From Pseudomonadota bacterium (GTDB taxonomy: Bacteria; Pseudomonadota; Gammaproteobacteria; Steroidobacterales; Steroidobacteraceae), in NCBI GenBank assembly GCA_023423065.1, contig JAFAGC010000016.1:1-47710 (forward strand): DNA of 47,710 bases, written 5' to 3'. Under the pieces are notes generated by a model. It searched no databases. It was given only the letters and a program-made list of their open reading frames with translations, and was not told the DNA's origin. Positions 23,849 through 31,789 of this stretch are shown here, in pieces; position 1 is the first letter of the stretch; each line of letters starts with the position of its first letter. Both the position numbers and the translations under genes were made by a program.

Positions 23849-26380
23849 GTGACGAAACGCAGTTTCATGCCTGCGATCTGGGGAGTCGTCGCGCTGCTCG
23901 CGCTCGGCGCGGCGGCGCAGACCACGGCGCCGTCGGACTCTTCCTCCGCCGACGAAACTCCCTGGCCCTACGAGATCGCGAGCGGCAACACCCGCATCGC
24001 GGTTCACCAGCCGCAGATCGACAGCTGGGACGGCATGACACTGAGGGCCCGCGCCGCGGTCGCGGTGAAGGAGGGCGCTCCGGAAGACAAGGACGCGCGA
24101 TCGAATTTCGGAGTGCTCGATCTCAGCGCGAACACACTGGTCGACAAGGCGAATCGCCTCGTGACGCTGGAAGACTACAAGGTGATCAAGGCGGATTTTC
24201 CGACGGCCGCCGACAAGGCCGCGGCGTGGACGAAGATCATTCGCGACGACGCGGCGAATCGCCGGCGCACGATTTCGCTCGATCGGCTCGAAGCGAACGT
24301 CGCGATCGTGGCCGCGTCGGACAAGGCGCCGCTGGCGCTCAGGAACGATCCCCCGGACATTCTCTTCTCGACCGTGCCCGCGATGCTGATCTACATCGAC
24401 GGCACGCCGCAGTACCGCGCGATCCCGGGCATGAAGTGGGAACGCGTGGTGAACACGCGGCCGCTACTCGTTCGACGGGAAGACATGCACTATCTACATG
24501 TGTTCGACGGCTGGATGACTTCCGCGACGCTCGACGGCAAGTGGAGTGTCGCGAACAAGCCGCCCGACGAACTCGAAAAGATCGCGAAGGCCGCGATCGA
24601 TTCGCACTCCGCGGACATGCTCACGGGCCAGGGGGATCCGGAACAGCCGGCGCCGTCGCTCAGGACGACGAAAGCTCCGGCCATCAAGGTTGCGACTCGC
24701 CCGACCGAGCTCATCGTGTTCGAAGGCGAACCCAAGTGGGTGCCGATCCCGGGTACGCAGTTGCTCGCGGCGGACAACACGACCGGTCGCGTGTTCAAGT
24801 TGCTCTCCGATCAGAAAACGTACGTGCTCGTCTCGGGGCGTTGGTTCCGCGCCGCGGACACCGCCGGGCCCTGGCAATTCGTCCCCGCGAACACGCTCGC
24901 GAAGGACTTCACCGCGATTCCCGACGACAGCAAGTACGAGAACGTCAAGGCCTCGGTGTCGGGGACGCCGCAGTCGCGCGAGGCGGCGATCGCCGCGGGC
25001 ATTCCTTCGACCGCCGCCGTGAAGGCGAAGGAGGCGAAACTCACGCCGCCCGTCATCGACGGTGAACCGTCGCTCGCGCCCATCGAAGGCACGACGCTGC
25101 ACTACGTGAAGAACACCGCGACGCCGATCATCCAGGTCGACGCCAACAACTGGTACGCCGTCGAGAACGGCGTGTGGTTCGTCGGCAGTTCGGCGCATGG
25201 GCCGTGGGTCGTCGCGACGAAGGTCCCGGCGGCGATCTACACGATTCCCGCGACTTCGCCGCTGCACTACGTGACGTACGTGAAGACGTTCTCGGCGTCG
25301 GGCGATACGGTGTACGTGGGTTACACGCCGGGTTACCACGGCGAATATGTCGACCCCGTGTCGAATGTCGTGGTGTACGGCACGGGTTACTACTACACGC
25401 CGTGGATCGGCACGGCCTGGTACGGACCTCCGGTCACGTACGGCTTCGGAGTCGCCACGACCTACACGCCCTGGGCCGGATGGGGGCTCGCGTTCGGGAT
25501 CGGTTGGGCGTGGGGCGCGGCGACGGTTTATAGCGGTTGGGGCTGGGGCGCGTATCCGTGGTGGGGGCCTTACGGCTGGGGTTATGCGTGGGGCCCGCCT
25601 GTCTACTGGGGCGGCGCGGCCGTGGGTCCGCGCGGCGGCGCCGCGGTGTGGGGTCCGGGTGGATGGGCCGCGTCGACCGGCAACGTGTATTCACACTGGG
25701 GCAACACCGCGCGGGTTTCGCATGCATCCGCCGGCTACAACGCATGGACCGGCAATGCCTGGGCGGGCCGTGGAGGGGCTTCGTACAACTCGCGCACGGG
25801 CGTGCTCTCGGCCGGGCAGCGCGGCGCGGTCGAGAACGTCTATACCGGCGATTACGCGTCGGGCGGTCGAGGCATCGCGCGCGACACGGACAGCGGCGTG
25901 GTCGCGGCTGGGCGCGGCGGCACGATCGGCAATGAGTACACGGGACGCGAAATCTCGGCCGGATCCGGGGCCATCCACAATCCGAACACCGGCGAAACCA
26001 CGCGCGTCTCGGGAATCGGTGGCGAAAATGGTCGCGTCGTCAACGTCGATGGCGACATCTACGCCGGGCACGACGGCAACGTGTATCGGCACAACGGCGA
26101 CGACTGGGAACAGCTCAACCGCGGACAGGGACCGACCCAGCATCGCGCCGAGGACATGGCGCGCGGGCAGGTGGATAGGAGCGAGATCGATCGCGGCGCC
26201 ATGGATCGCGGCCAGGTCGACCGCGGCCAGGTCGACCGCGGCCAGGTCGACCGCCAGCAGATCGAGCAGCGCCAGCGACTCGACCGCGAGCGCCAGGCGC
26301 GCATGGAAGGCGCGCGCCGCTTCGAAGGCCACCAACGATCGATGGGCACGATGCGCGGCATGGGCGGCCGGCGCCGCTGA
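23849..26380 (+). CDS. Large exported Trp/Tyr/Gly-rich protein, unknown function
   Basis: 843 residues. The GTG at 23849 follows GGCGGAGGG by 7 bp and gives a signal peptide (to about GAAAQTTA); a TTG at 23831 lies inside the ribosome-binding site. Residues about 30-500 are a soluble region with repeated themes (WPYEIASGNTRIAVHQPQID; EGEPKWVPIPGTQLLAADNT; DGEPSLAPIEGTTLHYVKNT; GRWFRAADTAGPWQFV; GVWFVGSSAHGPWVVATKVP), which look like diverged repeats. A Trp/Tyr/Gly-rich hydrophobic stretch (about 500-620) follows. Then come glycine-rich repeats (NSRTGVLSAGQRGAVENVYTG, NPNTGETTRVSGIGGENGRV) and a charged tail with GQVDR repeats. Some databases call such proteins 'carbohydrate-binding family V/XII', but I see no firm evidence for that activity. 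It heads a plus-strand cluster with the FGE-type enzyme 15 bp downstream. Confidence 0.85.
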   Translation: MTKRSFMPAIWGVVALLALGAAAQTTAPSDSSSADETPWPYEIASGNTRIAVHQPQIDSWDGMTLRARAAVAVKEGAPEDKDARSNFGVLDLSANTLVDKANRLVTLEDYKVIKADFPTAADKAAAWTKIIRDDAANRRRTISLDRLEANVAIVAASDKAPLALRNDPPDILFSTVPAMLIYIDGTPQYRAIPGMKWERVVNTRPLLVRREDMHYLHVFDGWMTSATLDGKWSVANKPPDELEKIAKAAIDSHSADMLTGQGDPEQPAPSLRTTKAPAIKVATRPTELIVFEGEPKWVPIPGTQLLAADNTTGRVFKLLSDQKTYVLVSGRWFRAADTAGPWQFVPANTLAKDFTAIPDDSKYENVKASVSGTPQSREAAIAAGIPSTAAVKAKEAKLTPPVIDGEPSLAPIEGTTLHYVKNTATPIIQVDANNWYAVENGVWFVGSSAHGPWVVATKVPAAIYTIPATSPLHYVTYVKTFSASGDTVYVGYTPGYHGEYVDPVSNVVVYGTGYYYTPWIGTAWYGPPVTYGFGVATTYTPWAGWGLAFGIGWAWGAATVYSGWGWGAYPWWGPYGWGYAWGPPVYWGGAAVGPRGGAAVWGPGGWAASTGNVYSHWGNTARVSHASAGYNAWTGNAWAGRGGASYNSRTGVLSAGQRGAVENVYTGDYASGGRGIARDTDSGVVAAGRGGTIGNEYTGREISAGSGAIHNPNTGETTRVSGIGGENGRVVNVDGDIYAGHDGNVYRHNGDDWEQLNRGQGPTQHRAEDMARGQVDRSEIDRGAMDRGQVDRGQVDRGQVDRQQIEQRQRLDRERQARMEGARRFEGHQRSMGTMRGMGGRRR
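26210..26254 (+). repeat. Three tandem 15-bp units inside the 843-residue protein gene
   Basis: GGCCAGGTCGACCGC is present three times head to tail (26210, 26225, 26240) and encodes repeated GQVDR pentapeptides. Flanking diverged copies encode RSEIDR and RGAMDR. Identical DNA units suggest recent slippage, so copy number may vary between strains. Confidence 0.85.
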
Positions 26381-26395
26381 CATCAAGGAGGAGCG

Positions 26396-27346
26396 ATGCA
26401 CGGACCTCTGGCGCTCGAGCGGGACGATGCCGTATTCGTTCCCGGCGGCACGTTCACGATGGGCTCGGACTCTCACTACCCCGAAGAGGCGCCCGCGCAT
26501 CCCGTGACGGTGTCGCCGTTCTGGATGGACGCGACCGTCGTCACCACTGCCGACTTCGCCGCGTTCGTCGCGGCCACGGGATACGTGACGCTTGCGGAGC
26601 GGCCGCTCGATCCGGCGCAGTACCCGGGTGCGGATCCCGCGCTGCTCAAGCCGGGCGGCCTCGTGTTCCGGCGCGCGAGCGGCCCGGTCGACCTGCGCGA
26701 CTTCCACAACTGGTGGGACTATCTACCCGGCGCGAGCTGGCGCCACCCGGAAGGGCCGGGCAGCTCGATCGCGGGACGACTCGATCATCCCGTGGTGCAG
26801 GTCGCGTTCGAGGATGCCGAGGCGTACGCGCGCTGGGCCGGCAAGGAGCTGCCGACCGAGGCCGAATGGGAATGCGCCGCGCGCGGCGGCCTCGACGGGG
26901 CCGAGTTCGCGTGGGGCGACGAGTTCGCCCCGGCCGGCAGGCACATGGCCAACACCTGGCAGGGCGAGTTTCCGTGGCAGAACCTCGAGCTCGACGGTTT
27001 CGCGGGCGTCGCGCCGGTGCGCTCGTTCCCGCCGAACGGCTACGGGCTCTACGAGATGACCGGCAACGTGTGGGAGTGGACCACGGACTGGTATCGCGAC
27101 CGGCACAAGCAGCCGGCGAAGAAGGCGTGCTGCGTTCCGCAGAATCCGCGCGGTCCGTCGATCGAACTCAGCTACGACCCGTGCATGCCGAAGACGCGCA
27201 TTCCGCGCAAGGTCATCAAGGGTGGCAGTTTCCTGTGTGCGCCAAACTACTGCCGTCGTTATCGTCCGGCGGCCCGCCACGCGCAGATGATCGATACCGC
27301 GACCTGCCACCTCGGCTTCCGCTGCGTCGTCCGCCAGGTGGACTGA
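26396..27346 (+). CDS. Formylglycine-generating enzyme (FGE/SUMF1) family protein with both active-site cysteines
   Basis: 316 residues with no signal peptide. Family motifs in order: FVPGGTFTMGSD near the N-terminus, HPVVQVAFEDAEAYARWAGK, LPTEAEWECAARGG, NGYGLYEMTGNVWEWTTDWY and KGGSFLCAPNYCRRYRPAAR. Cys281 and Cys286 occupy the copper-binding cysteine pair of true FGEs, which convert a Cys of sulfatases to formylglycine. Many FGE-like proteins lack this pair, so the enzyme is probably active. No sulfatase or CxPxR target was seen in the window. AAGGAGGAG precedes the ATG. The gene lies 15 bp after the 843-residue protein gene and directly upstream of DUF202, so it is part of the same operon. 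Confidence 0.9.
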   Translation: MHGPLALERDDAVFVPGGTFTMGSDSHYPEEAPAHPVTVSPFWMDATVVTTADFAAFVAATGYVTLAERPLDPAQYPGADPALLKPGGLVFRRASGPVDLRDFHNWWDYLPGASWRHPEGPGSSIAGRLDHPVVQVAFEDAEAYARWAGKELPTEAEWECAARGGLDGAEFAWGDEFAPAGRHMANTWQGEFPWQNLELDGFAGVAPVRSFPPNGYGLYEMTGNVWEWTTDWYRDRHKQPAKKACCVPQNPRGPSIELSYDPCMPKTRIPRKVIKGGSFLCAPNYCRRYRPAARHAQMIDTATCHLGFRCVVRQVD

Positions 27347-27766
27347 ATGTCCGCCGCCATCGATGGCGGGGCACCCCCGCATGCCGGAGCGCACCTCGAC
27401 GAGGGCACGCGCCTGAGCCTGCAACGCACGCAGCTCGCGGCGGAGCGGACGCTCATGGCGTGGATACGCACCGCGTTCTCGATGATCAGCTTCGGCTTCA
27501 CGATCGGGAAATTCCTGCAGTACCTTCACGACAAACCGGGCCGCGAAGACGGGACCCATGGAAGCATCCTGCCGCCGATCCTGGTCGTGCTGGGACTCGC
27601 GTCGCTGGTCGTCGGCCTCTGGGAGTTCCGGCACACGATGCGCGCGCTGAATGTCAGGATCGACAAGCCGGCGGGGCACACGCCCGTCGGCATCATTGCC
27701 AGCGTGGTGGCGCTGATCGGCCTGCTTGCGTTGATCGGCCTGTTCGTTCGCACCTCGTTCCTGTGA
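27347..27766 (+). CDS. DUF202 (YidH-type) inner-membrane protein
   Basis: 139 residues. The N-terminal motif RTQLAAERTLMAWIRTAFSM is diagnostic of DUF202. Three membrane helices follow (about 40-60, 76-94, 115-137). Function is unknown. Its ATG immediately follows the stop codon of the FGE-type gene, so the two are co-translated. An SBF-type transporter follows after 14 bp. Confidence 0.9.
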   Translation: MSAAIDGGAPPHAGAHLDEGTRLSLQRTQLAAERTLMAWIRTAFSMISFGFTIGKFLQYLHDKPGREDGTHGSILPPILVVLGLASLVVGLWEFRHTMRALNVRIDKPAGHTPVGIIASVVALIGLLALIGLFVRTSFL

Positions 27767-27780
27767 AGTGACCCGGAGCC

Positions 27781-28668
27781 ATGCAGGAAATACTCCAACT
27801 CGTTCACCTCGCGCTTCCGGTCAGTCTCATCCTGATCGTGCTGGCGCTCGGCTTGCGCTGCACGTGGGACGACGTGACATTCCTTTTTCGCGAACCGTCG
27901 ATGCTGGTGCGTTCGCTGTTGTCGATGAACGTCGTATTGCCGCTCGTCGCGGTATTGGTCGCCACCTCGTTCGATCTGAAACCACCGGTCAAGGTGGCGC
28001 TGTTCGTCATGGCCGTGTCGCCGGTGCCGCCGATCCTTCCTCCGAAACTGCTCAAGCTCGTGACCCGCGACGACTATGTGTGGGGCCTGCTCGTGGCAAG
28101 TTCGCTGTTCGCGATCGTGCTCATTCCGCTGACGCTCGCCCTCATCAGCAGCGTGGCCGGGGTGAACTGGCGCGTCGATCCGGCGCTCGTCGCGCGTTCG
28201 GTGGGCGCCTCGGTGTTGCTGCCGCTCGGCGTCGGTCTCGTGATCCGGCATTACTTTCCGGGTTTCGCGAATCGCATCACCCGCACCATCAGCGCGATCG
28301 GAGTGGTTCTCCTGCTCGCGGCGTCGATCGCGATCATCGCCATAGGCTGGCGCGCATTCGGCGAACTGATCGGCGACGGCACCCTGCTGGCCTTCATCAC
28401 GCTCGCGCTCATCGGGCTGCTCGTGGGGCATCTGCTCGGCGGTCCGCGCGGCGACGATCGCACCGTTCTCGCATTGTCGAGCGCCGCGCGCCATCCGGGC
28501 GTCGCGATCGTGATCGGAGCGGCGCTGTTTCCGGATCAGAAGAAGCTGATCGCCGTCGCGGTGCTGCTCGAACTCATCGTGGCGACGATCGCGACGATTC
28601 CCTACACGCGTTGGCGCAGGAAGCGGCATGAGGAGCAGGCGCGCGGCGGACCCGCGCCCGGCGCGTAG
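27781..28668 (+). CDS. Bile acid:sodium symporter (SBF) superfamily transporter
   Basis: 295 residues with about nine hydrophobic helices (LPVSLILIVLALGLRCTW, SPVPPILPPKLLKL, ASVLLPLGVGLVIRHYFP, ALSSAARHPGVAIVIGAALF). The last stretch matches the conserved SBF pattern. Members import organic anions by sodium symport; many bacterial ones have unknown substrates. GGAG lies 2 bp before the ATG. It is the last gene of the plus-strand cluster starting at 23849. The C-terminus is Arg/Gly-rich and cytoplasmic. Confidence 0.8.
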   Translation: MQEILQLVHLALPVSLILIVLALGLRCTWDDVTFLFREPSMLVRSLLSMNVVLPLVAVLVATSFDLKPPVKVALFVMAVSPVPPILPPKLLKLVTRDDYVWGLLVASSLFAIVLIPLTLALISSVAGVNWRVDPALVARSVGASVLLPLGVGLVIRHYFPGFANRITRTISAIGVVLLLAASIAIIAIGWRAFGELIGDGTLLAFITLALIGLLVGHLLGGPRGDDRTVLALSSAARHPGVAIVIGAALFPDQKKLIAVAVLLELIVATIATIPYTRWRRKRHEEQARGGPAPGA

Positions 28669-28690
28669 GGGGCGCGGCTCTGCCTGTGAA

Positions 28691-29068
28691 TCACGGGCGC
28701 CGGGACTCGGCGCGCACTTCTTCGCGATCCTGTTCTTCCCGCTCGCGCAGTTCGGCCAGATCCTTCTCGAGGAAATAGTTGAGGAACGTGCGGATCACGG
28801 CGATCGCTCCCACGCGCGCGATGGCCATCCAGTCGGTGGTGACCGACGTCTCGATGATGTCCGCCGCGAGCTGGAAGGTGAGGGCGGCTACGAGCCAGCG
28901 GGCGTAACGCAGCCACGCATCGCGTTTGCGGTGCCCCGTGGGCGACGAAAACATCATGCGCAGGCCGGCGATTACGGCTTCGATGGTGCCGAGAAGCACG
29001 AGCGCGAGCGCGATGCTGTCGATGAGGAGGACGGACCATTCGGTCGCCTGCACGAGTGCTTCTTTCAT
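28691..29068 (-). CDS. DUF1622 inner-membrane protein
   Basis: 125 residues with two or three membrane segments (SVLLIDSIALALVLLGTIEA; WLVAALTFQLAADIIETSV; ARVGAIAVIRTFLNYFLEKD), fitting DUF1622. Function is unknown. Its ATG overlaps the stop of the HAD gene by 4 bp (ATGA), so it is the last gene of a tightly coupled AraC-HAD-DUF1622 operon. A charged Glu/Arg-rich tail follows the last helix. Confidence 0.87.
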   Translation of the reverse strand: MKEALVQATEWSVLLIDSIALALVLLGTIEAVIAGLRMMFSSPTGHRKRDAWLRYARWLVAALTFQLAADIIETSVTTDWMAIARVGAIAVIRTFLNYFLEKDLAELREREEQDREEVRAESRRP

Positions 29069-29982
29069 CGGAACACCTGTTTCCAGTCCTGCTTCATGCT
29101 CACGACGGTCACGCCGAGTTCGTCGGCGCGATCGAGCGCGTCGGCGAGCGGACTGACGTGAAAGTCCCGGTCGTAGGCGAACTCCCGTTCGGCATCGTCG
29201 TGATGCAGGAGCAGCGCGAGACGCGGCCCGGGGCCATTGCGCGAATACAGCATCATGGCGAGATCGCCGTCCGAATTGCCGAACGCGAACAGCGGCCTGC
29301 GGCCGATGTGCAGCCCGATGTTCTCGGGTTTCGCCTCGCGGTCGTCGAAGCTGTTCAGGGAATTGCTCTTCCAGAGCAGCGCGCGGCCCGGCCGCAGCTC
29401 GAAATGCAGCTTCACGCTGGATCCGACGACACGTTCGCGCGCGATTCCGTATGTTCCTTCCGCGAACGTCCGGACGAAATCGATTCCGCCGCCGGTGACG
29501 ATGAAAGTGCGGAATTCGTGCGCGCGCAGCAGCTCCAGCAGCTCCAGCTGCGGAAGATAGACGCACTCGAGGAACCGGCGGCCGAATTTCGGGTGGCGCG
29601 CGCGTTCGAACCACTGCGTCGCGGCACGCTCGAATTCCTCCTCGCTCATGCCCGCGTGCGTGGCGAAGAACACCTCCGAGATCCCGCGCTTGCCGAGACT
29701 CGCGATGCCCGCGCCGTCGTGCTCGAGGAATGCCTTGAATGGCTGTTGTTGGTACAGGCTCGTGTCCTGGGTCGCGAGTAGCCTTATGCGGTCGAACAGG
29801 AAGAACGCCTGGACCGGCACGGGCTGCTCGCACCACAACGTGCCGTCGTTGTCGAACACCGCGATGCGATCGCACGGCGGCACGAAGTCGCTGGTCCCCT
29901 CGGTCGTCACCCGCTCGAGGAATCGCAGGATCGCCGAGCGGGCGCGTCCCTCGTTCCACGAGGGCAGAAGACGACCGTTCAT
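29065..29982 (-). CDS. Cytoplasmic HAD-superfamily phosphatase-like protein
   Basis: 305 residues with no signal peptide. HAD motif I is AVFDNDGTL (nucleophile Asp44, acid/base Asp46). Motif II is TFIVTGGGIDFVR (Thr/Ser position) and motif IV is AFGNSDGDLAMM. A conserved C-terminal block reads HHDDAEREFAYDR and TVVSMKQDWKQVF. It probably hydrolyses a phosphate ester; the substrate is unknown. It overlaps the AraC regulator gene upstream and the DUF1622 gene downstream by 4 bp each. It is a clear paralogue of the exported HAD at 31790-32788. Confidence 0.9.
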   Translation of the reverse strand: MNGRLLPSWNEGRARSAILRFLERVTTEGTSDFVPPCDRIAVFDNDGTLWCEQPVPVQAFFLFDRIRLLATQDTSLYQQQPFKAFLEHDGAGIASLGKRGISEVFFATHAGMSEEEFERAATQWFERARHPKFGRRFLECVYLPQLELLELLRAHEFRTFIVTGGGIDFVRTFAEGTYGIARERVVGSSVKLHFELRPGRALLWKSNSLNSFDDREAKPENIGLHIGRRPLFAFGNSDGDLAMMLYSRNGPGPRLALLLHHDDAEREFAYDRDFHVSPLADALDRADELGVTVVSMKQDWKQVFR

Positions 29983-31061
29983 GCCCGGCTTCTCATGGAA
30001 TTTCCGCGCGAGGCCCCGTTTCGCGGGCCGCCGCCGCGGGCTTCGCGCGGAGACTTGCCGGTCCAGCGGCGGAAGGCCTTGGAGAATGCCGAGACATCCT
30101 GGTATCCGAGCAGCCAGGCGATCTGGGATATGGTCGCCTCGCCGTCGGCGAAGTAGCGCTGCGCGAGATCCAGTCGCAGCTGATCCATGAGCGTGGAGAA
30201 GTTGAGTCCTTCCGTCGCGAGCCGCCGTGTGAAGGTGCGCTGGCTCATGCCGAGCTGGCGCGCGATCTGCGCCGCGCGCACTTCGCCGTGCGGCAGCAGC
30301 GGCACGATGGCGTTCTCGATGGTCGAACGGAACGAGCCGCGCGCGACCTGGCGCTTCGCCAATGCTTCCTCGCAATACCGCACCAGCAGATCGTTGAGGT
30401 AGGGATCGGCGCTCACGACCGGCGATTCACCCACCGACTTCGCGAAGACCATGTCATCGCCCGCGGCACCGAACTCGAGTTCGCCGCCGAAGAAGTCGGA
30501 CAGCTCGGCCGGCTTATGCGCGCGCGGGTGCATGAAGCGGACGCAGTCCGGGGTGAAGTGGCTGCCCGAGAGCCTCCAGAGGATGCGCGTCGCCGCCGTG
30601 AACCAGAATTCGGCCTGGTGCCGGTCGAGGTGGCGGCTCACGCCGACGTAACGCAGGTTGATTCCGAAATGCCGGCCGTCGATGCATCGCTGCGCGATGC
30701 CTTCGTTGCCGAGCCCGCTGTAGCGCGCCGTGCGACGCACGGCATCGAACAGCGTGGCCGAGGTGGCGCCCACATAATAAAGGAGTCCCAGTTCCCGCAG
30801 CTCGCACCGTTGCGCGAGATGAAATCCGAGTAGTTCGTCGCCCAACTCGTCGGCGACGAGGTTGAGCAGCCGGATCTGATCGCGCACCGCGAGTCGCGCG
30901 CGCCGGTCGCCTATCTGCTGGGCGGTGAGATTGGCCCGGCGCAGCAGCTCCGGCAATTGCATGCCAGCCTCGCGTGCATGCGCGCAGGCGAGCCGGGCGA
31001 TCACTCCAGTGGCGTAGGGAATTCCATTGTGCGTGGCGGCGTCATCGTCCGACGAGTGCAT
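29979..31061 (-). CDS. AraC-family transcriptional regulator with Arabinose_bd-type N-terminal domain
   Basis: 360 residues. The N-terminal ligand-binding part resembles OruR/ArgR-type AraC proteins (LAVRDQIRLLNLVADELGDE, LGLLYYVGATSATLFDAVRR, VRFMHPRA). The C-terminal two-helix-turn-helix domain (about 265-345) reads ARQLGMSQRTFTRRLATEGL and ISQIAWLLGYQDVSAFSKAF, then RRWTGKSPREAR. Its stop codon overlaps the HAD start by 4 bp, so it probably controls its own operon. The ATG at 31061 was chosen because the frame upstream is low-complexity. It is divergent from the lone receiver gene at 31186. Confidence 0.92.
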   Translation of the reverse strand: MHSSDDDAATHNGIPYATGVIARLACAHAREAGMQLPELLRRANLTAQQIGDRRARLAVRDQIRLLNLVADELGDELLGFHLAQRCELRELGLLYYVGATSATLFDAVRRTARYSGLGNEGIAQRCIDGRHFGINLRYVGVSRHLDRHQAEFWFTAATRILWRLSGSHFTPDCVRFMHPRAHKPAELSDFFGGELEFGAAGDDMVFAKSVGESPVVSADPYLNDLLVRYCEEALAKRQVARGSFRSTIENAIVPLLPHGEVRAAQIARQLGMSQRTFTRRLATEGLNFSTLMDQLRLDLAQRYFADGEATISQIAWLLGYQDVSAFSKAFRRWTGKSPREARGGGPRNGASRGNSMRSRA

Positions 31062-31185
31062 GTCACTTCCCCGATGGATCGGTTGGAATTTCGACGCAGG
31101 GGCGGCACCTTGGCTGCCGCGGAAAGGTTTTTGGCCGCGCCCGACAAGGCAACGAGGCGGATGTCTCTGTAACCTGCGCGCCTTC

Positions 31186-31560
31186 ATGTCAGGCACATCC
31201 AAAGTGGTCGCGTTCGTGGACGACGACCCCGGCGCGCGCAAGGCCTTCAGACGGCTCCTGTCGGCGTGCGGATACCAGGTTCTCGTATACGACTCGGCGG
31301 AAGCGTTTCTCGCCTGTCCGGTTTCGCCTGCCGTGTATTGCCTGATCATCGACATCCATCTCGGCGCGGGCATGTCGGGCATCGAACTGGGCGAAACACT
31401 GGCGCGCGCCGAGCGGGCACCGATGCCCCTCATCTTCATGACGGCATCGGACGAACCCGCGCTGCGCGAGCAGGCCATCGCGCTGGGCTGCGTCGCATAT
31501 CTCCGGAAACCTTTCACGCCAGACGAGCTCAATGCGGCGCTCCTGAATGCAGGTAGTTAG
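31186..31560 (+). CDS. Single-domain response regulator (receiver only)
   Basis: 124 residues. Acidic pair VDDD, phospho-acceptor Asp56 in LIIDIHLG, Thr in IFMTASDE and Lys in YLRKPFTP are all present, so it should be phosphorylated. It is FixJ-like with no output domain and no kinase next to it. It lies 124 bp from the divergent AraC gene. The ATG at 31186 is at the domain edge; no ribosome-binding site is obvious. Orphan kinases at 35-38 kb are candidate partners. Confidence 0.9.
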   Translation: MSGTSKVVAFVDDDPGARKAFRRLLSACGYQVLVYDSAEAFLACPVSPAVYCLIIDIHLGAGMSGIELGETLARAERAPMPLIFMTASDEPALREQAIALGCVAYLRKPFTPDELNAALLNAGS

Positions 31561-31789
31561 GTAACGGCGGACGGGTTACAGGGAAAATGGCTTGCCCACG
31601 GGCGCGGGCGGCCAGTTCGACTCAGGATCGCCCGGAATCACCTCTTGCCCGGCGGACTTCCGCGAGAACCCGCCGGGCCCTTTCTCGCCACTCGGCGCTT
31701 TCATGTGCGTGTGTCGCCCATGCGGAACAACGATGAACGCGACGATGTCGGCGTTCCATACGCCCTAGGTCCATTTCGCAGCGAAGCCG
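31561..31789. other. 229-bp gap between convergent genes holding two inward-facing motif copies
   Basis: No coding region is convincing. Minus-strand GGACCTAGGGCGTATGG (31756-31772) resembles the promoter element, and plus-strand GGGAAAATGGCTTGCCCACG (31581-31600) resembles the hdeD-side copy. Both point into the gap, where no gene start exists. A small RNA is possible but unproven. Confidence 0.4.
31756..31772 (-). promoter_or_regulatory. CCTAGG-type element without an obvious target gene
   Basis: Minus-strand GGACCTAGGGCGTATGG keeps GGACCTAGG and a GTATGG tail. It points away from the HAD gene (whose stop codon is 18 bp away) and into the gap. Confidence 0.45.

Noticed and set aside
26210..26254. 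Tandem 15-bp repeats as a CRISPR-like or origin-iteron array
   Set aside because: They are in frame inside a coding sequence, have no spacers, and encode repeated GQVDR.
31103..31120. GGCACCTTGGCTGCC as another copy of the box, upstream of the lone receiver at 31186
   Set aside because: Only CCTTGG and partial arms match, with no GATTG tail.
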